Shown here piece after piece: positions 22,301-31,300 of a DNA stretch of 64,000 nt. The position numbers and the translations under genes were made by a program. The notes beneath the pieces are model-generated. The model saw nothing but the letters and a program-made list of their open reading frames with translations, was not told where the DNA came from and did no database searches. The stretch is from Bactericera cockerelli (Eukaryota; Arthropoda; Insecta; Hemiptera; Triozidae), in NCBI GenBank assembly GCA_024516035.1, contig CM044967.1:8453532-8517531 (forward strand), written 5' to 3'. Numbering within the stretch: position 1 is the first letter of the stretch; each line of letters opens with the position of its first letter.

Positions 22301-25300
22301 AATAAAATGGAAATATTGGGAAATATGGAACCTGGAAAAAAATTTTAATCCAAAAGAAAAAAAGGCCTGTAGGTATTTTATAAATTGACAAATTATAAAA
22401 TTTACCGTCGATGAGAGATTCAATCTGCTCCAGCTCTAGACTCTCTCGTTCCGTGCAATTTATTTTCACAGCGAGATCATGGATTTCTTTCTGAGCTTCC
22501 CTGAGCAGAACAAAGTCCGAGTGGTTCTGGTCGGTGTGTTTCATCAGAGTCTGTGAAATGGTCATTCTTATTATTATTATTTAACACTTTATTGGTCAAC
22601 TACATGATACATTCAAAAAAATAAGACAAGAAAAAAAAAAAAAAGAACACAATAGAATGTGTAGTGAACCAAGGGGCGAGATTAAAGCCTGTGGCTTCAA
22701 CCTCGTAGGTATCTTATTAGATACTCTGAACAATATTCCGTCCAGCGAAAAAAAACTCTTGATGCAACCTCTCCTAAACTAAGTTTAGTCACAAACTCAA
22801 TCACCACAATCCAAGGTTTCCTGTTGTTCTCTTTTACGAAAGTTTTTATCTAGAAGAGAAATTGATGTACCCACACTATTTGTGGCTCACTACAGAAGAG
22901 GTTTTTTACCAAGCATTTTTTTTTATTATTAGGAAGCGTTTATAGGAGTTTGTTCACGCTGAGTGCATTTTACTGGTCTGTCTCTATTATTGAGTACCTA
23001 TAATTTACTAACGTACAAATTTGAACAGTTTCATTTAGAGTGTTGATTGGTACCCTGCGCCTGAAACTCATTGGTCTGATATGTCCAGAAGAAGGTATAT
23101 GTATCTACAAAAATACTAAATGGTAACTGTTGATTTACCTAAATTCGTATTATTATTATTTCTGAAAAAAAACGCCCGTCAGATTTCAAACAAGTCTGAA
23201 GTTGAGAAAAGCGAGACTGTCCACTGTCCATCATGTCAGGCTATACTGCGCCGTGATGTCTGTCGGTCTATACATTCCTTTCTTTTTTTTTCAGCTCGTA
23301 GTATATAATTTTTATTTTTTACCTATTATAGATAAAAAATTTCTTCCAATGCAATGGAAGAAATTTTTACCTAAATCAATGTTCACGTATTTAGAACAGG
23401 GACTGATGACACTCAGCTCATATTTCTCTTAAACAGTGAGAGTTTTTGAAAGATATCGTACCTGAAGAAGCAGTTCGTAGCGAGGTATTCTTTGAACAGG
23501 CATGATAAGCAGGGAATCCAGTGCAAGCTTGCCTTTGTGCTCTCGAGCCATATGCTGAAAATAAATGGAAATAACACATATGATAATTTGAGATGAATTA
23601 AAAGTTTTTTTACAAATTTCTCAGGACAAGATAGTTCCACACCGTTTCTGGCGTCCAAAAAGATCAGACTTAAAATGTCTACGTAGTTTGTAGTGTATGA
23701 AATCCAAGATGTCGGTGGTGGGATTACACAAAGCTTTTTTTTTGGATGGCTCTGGTTCTACGTAAACGTTTAGACAATAAAGAACCTTTAGGTCTATGAA
23801 TAGGAATTAGACTAACCAAACCCTAACAGGTCTACTTTTAAGTAGTCATTTAAGAGTTCAGATTATAATTTTAAATTTTTAAATCCGGACGATACCGATG
23901 GTTAGTTCATTATTCAAGCAGTGTGTTCTGTAAGAAAGGACAACCGATGAAATATCGTCGAAGACTATCGTACAAATATCACCTTTAACGTTAGCTATCC
24001 TTCATAAACAACAAAATACCAGAATTAATACCAACAACAAATTCATGCTGATAATAAAATATTACCTCTAAAAATTTAGCAAAAGCTGGTCGAGCATGGC
24101 ACGTGGATTTGATGGCCTCTTTTGCAGACTTCCAGTTGTTGATGAATGCTGTGTACGCCTCGACCACTGATTGTTTGGCAAACTGCAAAAATGAATGAAA
24201 ATAACAATGATACAGCTGGGGTTTCTTGGTACAGAGTGCTTAAAGCATGGGAATTTCCTAATTTATTGAAAATTTGACTGCATAATTGACATGGGCGTAG
24301 CCAGGATTTTGGCTAGGGGGGAGGGCAGCTAATGAGGAAAATCAATAATACCTAGTGAACAATCAATAATACCTAGTGTTGCATACTACCTGGAATTTTT
24401 TAGGGGGGAGCATCTGCCCCTCCCTGCACCCCCCTGGCTACGCCCAAGTAACTTCTATACGCAGTATAAGCCCCGTATTAACCCAGTGGACTCGTTACCT
24501 AGAGGTCGGTGGTTGAAGTTCTAAGCAATAAATAATTTCTTGTTGATTTTTTGTGACAACACTAATATGATCACTACTTTAATATACTTCCTATTGTGTT
24601 ACTTCTCCACCATTTCGAGGGAGGCATATCACGAGATGGGAATCTACAATTGTAGATTCCCATCTGCTGTGTTAACACAGACACAAGAATCTAGAGTAGT
24701 GTTGTTTTATTGCTACGACATAAAATAAGGCTATGAAACACTTATTTTTATTTTATAAACGTACCGTGGCAAGCATGAGGTCCCCCACTCCTTGGTGAAT
24801 GTCCCAGACATCCAGACGCTTCTTCAACGCATCCAGAAACTCTTCATGCTCGCTGAGAATCTCCGGAACCTGTGGAATGAAACAAGAAATATTTAATGGC
24901 AAAATCTATTTATACAATGCACTATTTATCCAGCAAGAATGATACTAAAGAGTCCTTTCTCACAGTTTTGTGAGCAGACATACCTTCAGCAAAAATGGGG
25001 TTGGGAGGAAAGTGAATGTCACAGGTGTTTTCTTTTTCTATTTATAAAAGTCGTGGAAAACAGGTGTTCTTTGCTTTCTAAAAGAAAAATATTTTGGGTT
25101 AAAAAATGGTTGTTGGACATTTTGATTATGATATTTCTCCCACCAAAAATACATTTCCAAGATCTAGAAATTTAGATTGTATAATATCGAAAATAGTACG
25201 GAGTATTGATTATACGACCATCAATGCATGGTTGTAAAGAAGAAAAATAATACTCTCTACCTATCTGACGGAACCACATGACGTATATTCAGTAAACATA

Positions 25301-28300
25301 CCTGATAAAATATGTCATCTACCACTGAAGGTTCTATAAGTCGTTCGTCCAAGTCTCCACTCTTCAAAGGCTCCAGGTAACGCTGAAACAAAGGGAATAA
25401 ATACTCGTATTTACGGACATGATAATATCATCACACGACATCTTCTTCTAATTTATTTATTTTCAATGTATTACATACATACCTACTATTCCTATGACAC
25501 CTTTGAGTCTTAAAAAATAAAATCATAAATTTTTGTAGTCATCTACATTCTGCACCTCATGATGTAATGTGAAGCACGTCTATCTATATCAAAAGAGTTC
25601 TCCATAAGGTTACTGTAACATGTGCTTTCAGACAATATTAGTGCTCCAAACAGAACATTACTGCTGTAGGCCAATATGTCTCATGCTGGCTTCTGGCTCA
25701 AACTGAGCAAGGAGTTTCCACCAATCACAGTGCTCCATGAGCCCTGAGTTTGTTGGAAATTTCTTGTCTCTTTTGAAATAGTTATGTATTAGCATGAGTA
25801 ATGATATTAATGAGTATCTCGAACCGACTATCAATAAAGAAAATTTTCAGTCTTATCTCTCGGCAGCAATAGTTATCCTTTTTGTGTTAAGAACAAAAAT
25901 TCTGATATTGATATCACAACTAATCAAACTCACTTTACTAAATTTCTGCTGAATATGGGACAAGAACCACCAACCTACTGGTTACGAGTTACTACCTTTC
26001 AAAGGTAATGCTAAAGGAAAAGAAATGTTGTTGTTGTAGCCAGCTTGACTATAGCTGGGGGGAGTGATGGTCTCCAGTCAACATTATTTGAAAAGTTGGC
26101 TGGTCCTTGAACCACATATTATTTGCAATAATTTTCTAGCATTAGAAATCTTAAGTATTGTGTTTGTTTTGTAAAAAATAATATTTTTTTTGCTCCGATT
26201 TCATTTTTTTCTATGTGTGATCAACCACCGTGAGTTCTGTGGGTTATATGCTAGTCTGTTCTCTGTTTATAGCACTTTTCTACTTTACTATGGCAATAAA
26301 CAAGGGAATTTCTATTCTATTCTAGCAATGTTCTCAGTGGAAGTGCGCTTCAACTCCCGGATGTTTGGACTTACGGTAACAATTGTCTGCAAGGCTTCTA
26401 CATAGGACTTTTCGGTTTCATACAGCTCCACGACCACATGCGTGCGTGTGTCCTGAAATCAAGACGCAAATGGTTATTAGGAGGCACTTTATTTTAATAG
26501 GTATATGTTTTCCATTACCTTACACTCTGCCGCGCTCTCTCTTTCTTTGTATTCGCATTCTTCACACCTAGGCCGAGGTGTTTGATACAGTAGAATCTGG
26601 GTATGAGAGAACTCAAGGGGCAAGAAATTTTCTCTCACATATAGGTACCTAGAGGTTTCTCTTATAGAGTTAATTTTCCCTTAGAGAGAGGTAAATTGGA
26701 CTTGGAAATTGTTCTCTTATGTCATGGTTATATCCAAGTTTGACTGTGTGTGGTAAAAATCTTATAAGGGATTTATACCACATAATAATACGTCTTGGGC
26801 TTACTGCTGGAATAATGGGACTGAAGAGTCCTAACCGGGCAGTATAAATAAGGCGATATTATTATTATTTTAAAAGCTTTTCAAAATCAAAAATATAAAA
26901 GCAGAAGTTGTAGTAAAAGTTGTTGATAGCTCATGAGAACTAGAAAAGTACGTAGCGGTTGTCTCTGCTTCTGAGGTAACTCTCACCCGTTAAATTATAG
27001 TGTTAAATTGAGGTAAGTGTTAAATATACAAAACTTTCCTTATACGTATAAGGAAAGTAAAAAAACATCGAGGCAAATTTTGTGCCCATTTACCCGCAAG
27101 TAGGTAATAACCCTTAAACGGTTTAAGCTGGAAAGCTTAGTCTTGACTGTTCAGGTGACGAAGATAAAAACAACATGAAATGAAGGACCCAAAAAGAGGC
27201 AAACAGGTCCTATACAATTATGTACCTACCTATCATAATACCAAGTTATAATATAAAAGTTCAGAGCAATCAAAAATAGAGCGGATCAAAATCTAAATTT
27301 TGAAAAACAAAACCAAGCGAGTTTGAAACACGCTTTTAAGGCTGGCATGCAGAGACGATTTTGTAATCCCTATAGGATTCACTGTAGGGTGGTCCCGAGC
27401 TTGCTATAGGGAATACTTCGACCTTGACTATTATTTATTAAAGAAACATCTGATTGCACATGCACACAGACGCTTCAACAAACGTCTCTGAATAACAAAA
27501 TCAGCTGAAGGGACAAATGACCAAGGCATCCCTACAGTGAGGACTCTGCATACAACCCTAAGCTTTTTTCATAAACCTAATCATCTAATATCAAGCACTT
27601 TCTTAAATATTATTTTACACACAAAAATGACGACACATTTAACCCAAAATTTTGAACATGGGCGACTTACATTCTGTATGTCATAAGGACCGGGGGCGGG
27701 CCTACACACCGGTTCATTCAGCTCAAGGGTAAGACCCTCTCGGTTTCCTTTGGGAGTCATTGAGCTGCATTTATGTTCTGACACTTTGTAATCAAAAACC
27801 TCGTTTGACAGTCAGTCAAAATAGGAAAGTGAGAAGGTTATTATACTATTTTAATAGTGATTTTTTCATTAGCCTTTTTATATCTAGAGCAGTTCCCAAA
27901 ATAAGAGAAAAATCAGTTCATTGTTATAACATAGGTAAAGAGCATTCAAACATTCGTGTTGAATACATTAAATAGTTCTATTTTTCAATTTTATTTCCAT
28001 TATAAATTAAAATTTATAGTGAAAATTTGGTGTTAAATGTTAAGTGATAATTAATAAAAACTACAGCTTTATATTTTTTTCATGATAAATTTCCTAAGTT
28101 ACTTAGAAAGAATCGTTTCCCTTTAAAATAAAAATACCTAATGCAAACTGGGAGGGGGGGGGGGGGTTGTGTATATTTACTGTTATTCTGGGTGTATAAT
28201 CTGTTGTATAATATTGTTTCATTAATCTGTATTGTGTTATATCTCCTGTATTTGTAAATAAAACTACAACTTAAGTTGTGAATATCTTATTAATAAAAAA

Positions 28301-31300
28301 AGAAAGAATCGTTTGCTTATTAAAATAAAACTATAACTCTATCCATCTATTCATATAAATATTTATTTATAAATAAAAAACAAATATATTTCCATAAAAT
28401 TAAAAATAAACTTAACTAAATAAAAATATTGATATCGACAGAATAAAATTCAACATAATAAACAAAGTCGGTGGAACAGTAGATTATGAAAAGATGACGA
28501 GTTTGAGTGACGATCATTAGAAAAAACCATGGCCGTATACAAGTACAAATTTATGAATCATGGATAATTGTCTTTCCTGTTATTTTGAAGGAATTGTTTC
28601 GCAATCTAAGTCTACTAAAAAAAAGAGCTAGTCATGTTTTGTGAATATTTCAGGGTACCATCAGCAACGTGAAGACAACATATCTCAGTTAAATGACAAA
28701 GTGACCGTAACAATGAGAGAACTAGGATGACTAAATCGATACCAATTGCTAATTGGTCATGACTTCGAAATATGCACATTAATCTGCTTGTATGATACTC
28801 ACGATTCACGATGAAACTGAGAAACAAAATAAAATTGGCCTCAAGCAGTAAATCATTGTTGGATCTCACCCATAAAGTGAAAAGACAAAATAGACCAAGT
28901 AAAATTAATTTCTAGCTAGATGAGAGATGCAAGATAAACTTTAACAAACACCAACAATGTTTTAAATTCCAACTTCTCAAAGTATGTGACAAACACTGAT
29001 GACACAAAAAAGATGAGAGTAAAATGTTCTCTACTATAGCGTATACCGTATACAACACCTTGGATAACTTATTTACACTTGTTGACTTCCAAGCTGCTAT
29101 AAAAAATGACATAAAAAATTGTTAGAGCTTTATGCACAGTTGACACAGTTCAATATTTTCCCTTCTTCTTAGGTAAGCTGGAAAAACACAAAACCTTGGC
29201 TTCAATGTTTTCCAGTCATTTAGTCACGTGTTAGCATTATACCGAGTTGTTTGAAAGAGAAATTGTGAATATCACAAACTTGGGCTCAAATGACACGACA
29301 CAAAAAATATATATGAACTTCTACCGTCTCTCAAGTGAGAAGACATGACAGAACAAGCAGACAAATTTGTTTCAGTCTAATGTCACTTCGGAGAATAGAA
29401 AAGGGAAAATTACTATTTGGGCAATTTGTAAAGAAAAACAAACGTTTAGACGTTATCAATAATGGAAATGCGCCGATGCTAAAAAAAGCAAGATAAAAAG
29501 GAAGAAAAACGTTGCTAAGGGCAACAAGCGTTGCTTTAACCCTTTGGCTTTACTTAATAAATTATTATTATGACTCTCCTTGAACAAGAGAGTTTTTCTT
29601 CTAATCATATGAAAATAGGGCTCTTTAAAGTGTTTACTATTTATGTTTACTATTTAAATTGTCCATTTATACCTAATAAAGCGTTGTATAATAATAATAC
29701 TAAGTACCTATTAAAAAACATTTTTTCACAAAAAGTTTCGACTATCCCAGTTCTCCTAGAAAACGAAAGGCATTTATTAATTTAAAATTTCAAAGGTTCT
29801 TTGTTGGAATGAATTATCAGCATTCGAGTCAAAGTAAAATAGGATTTCCACTTTTGCAAAGTATCTTTTAGACTTTGGAGTTTGTGGTTGGTATGCGTTT
29901 TTTTCTCAGTTACCTATCGAGCCGAAATTAATAAAAATTACGATTTGAGCTAATCAAAAACGCAAGTTTTTAATCAGATGCCCTATTGTGTTAAATAGTT
30001 TTCTACTTTTTGGCGTTCTTATGCCTTTTCTAGAGGATCGATGAAGTCGTTGAAAATTCAAAATATACTCCTACATTCACAACCGACCTAGATTAATTCA
30101 CAATATTAATGCAATTTAAAAGATATCTTTGATTGAGATAATTTAATGCGCAATGAAAAAAAAGGCTCAAGTGAGCAATGAAAGGTTAAATATCTTGAAC
30201 AAATGCATTTGTTACATCTAAAGTACCTACATATATCTATATTCTATTATCTTATACTGGTGCGTTCAAAAATTCCGTCATGTACCACCTATACCAACAT
30301 CTATAGTAAGAAATAATGTGCTCATATAGTATCATAGAAAGACAATACGAGTATGCTTGAATGATTGAAAATTGTAGCTAATATACACGTATAATTTTTT
30401 GTGTGGAAAATCTTACTTATAATTCTATCACAAGTTCCAGTAGCTTTCAGAGGAAACTTAGAGGACTAAACTTCGCCTATGCAATAAAACCAAAACTGTT
30501 CGCCGAAAGAATTTTTTTTATGTAAATAGGTCTAAATATACTAATTGGCACAGTAACACCGAAGAACATGGTTACACTATTGGCACGTTTCAAACCATTC
30601 AAGATAATTTAAGTTCTATTTAAGAAGAATAATTTGAATAGTACTGTGACTTACCATCATGGTTTTCTGGTTGTTGATGTCCTTGCATACTAGACTCTCC
30701 GGCGGCACAAGAAGTCTCTCAGAGCTTCCTTTCATGAGTTGCTCAAACAGTTTGGCATTTGACTCTGCACACCCTTCCAGTTGAGAGGGACTTGACGTTG
30801 TGCGTTGATGATGGATGCCTCCTGGGGAGGACGCCACGGAGAGGGAGTAAGGGAAGCCTATGCTGTTCTTCCTCTTGGGCAGCGTGGTGGCAGCTGCTGC
30901 GGAGTAAGTTCTCTTAAGATGGCAGTCGTCCACAGTTCTGTGTCTCATGGCTCCTAAATCATCCAGGAACTGAAAGTCTTCACTGTGAATTTTACCAAGT
31001 TTTTTGTGTCCGTCCATTTTTTTCATTTCTGCCTCTAGCAGGGGACCTCGCAAAGGTTTCTTCGAGAAGCGACGAGAAGTGATCTTGTGCATTCTGTTCT
31101 CATAGTCCGAGCAATCCCCCGCCGTCACCGGACTAGGAGACGCGGTGCCCTCACGGTTCTTCTCCCCTTGATCACTGTCGCCCTCAGACAGGGAGTCTGC
31201 TCGGGAGAAAATGTAAAACCTGCGCGGCGAGTGTCTTCCTTCACTTCCCTCGAGTTGTTTCTCCAGCTTCAACTTCTCGACGGACCTCTCGAGACTTTTA

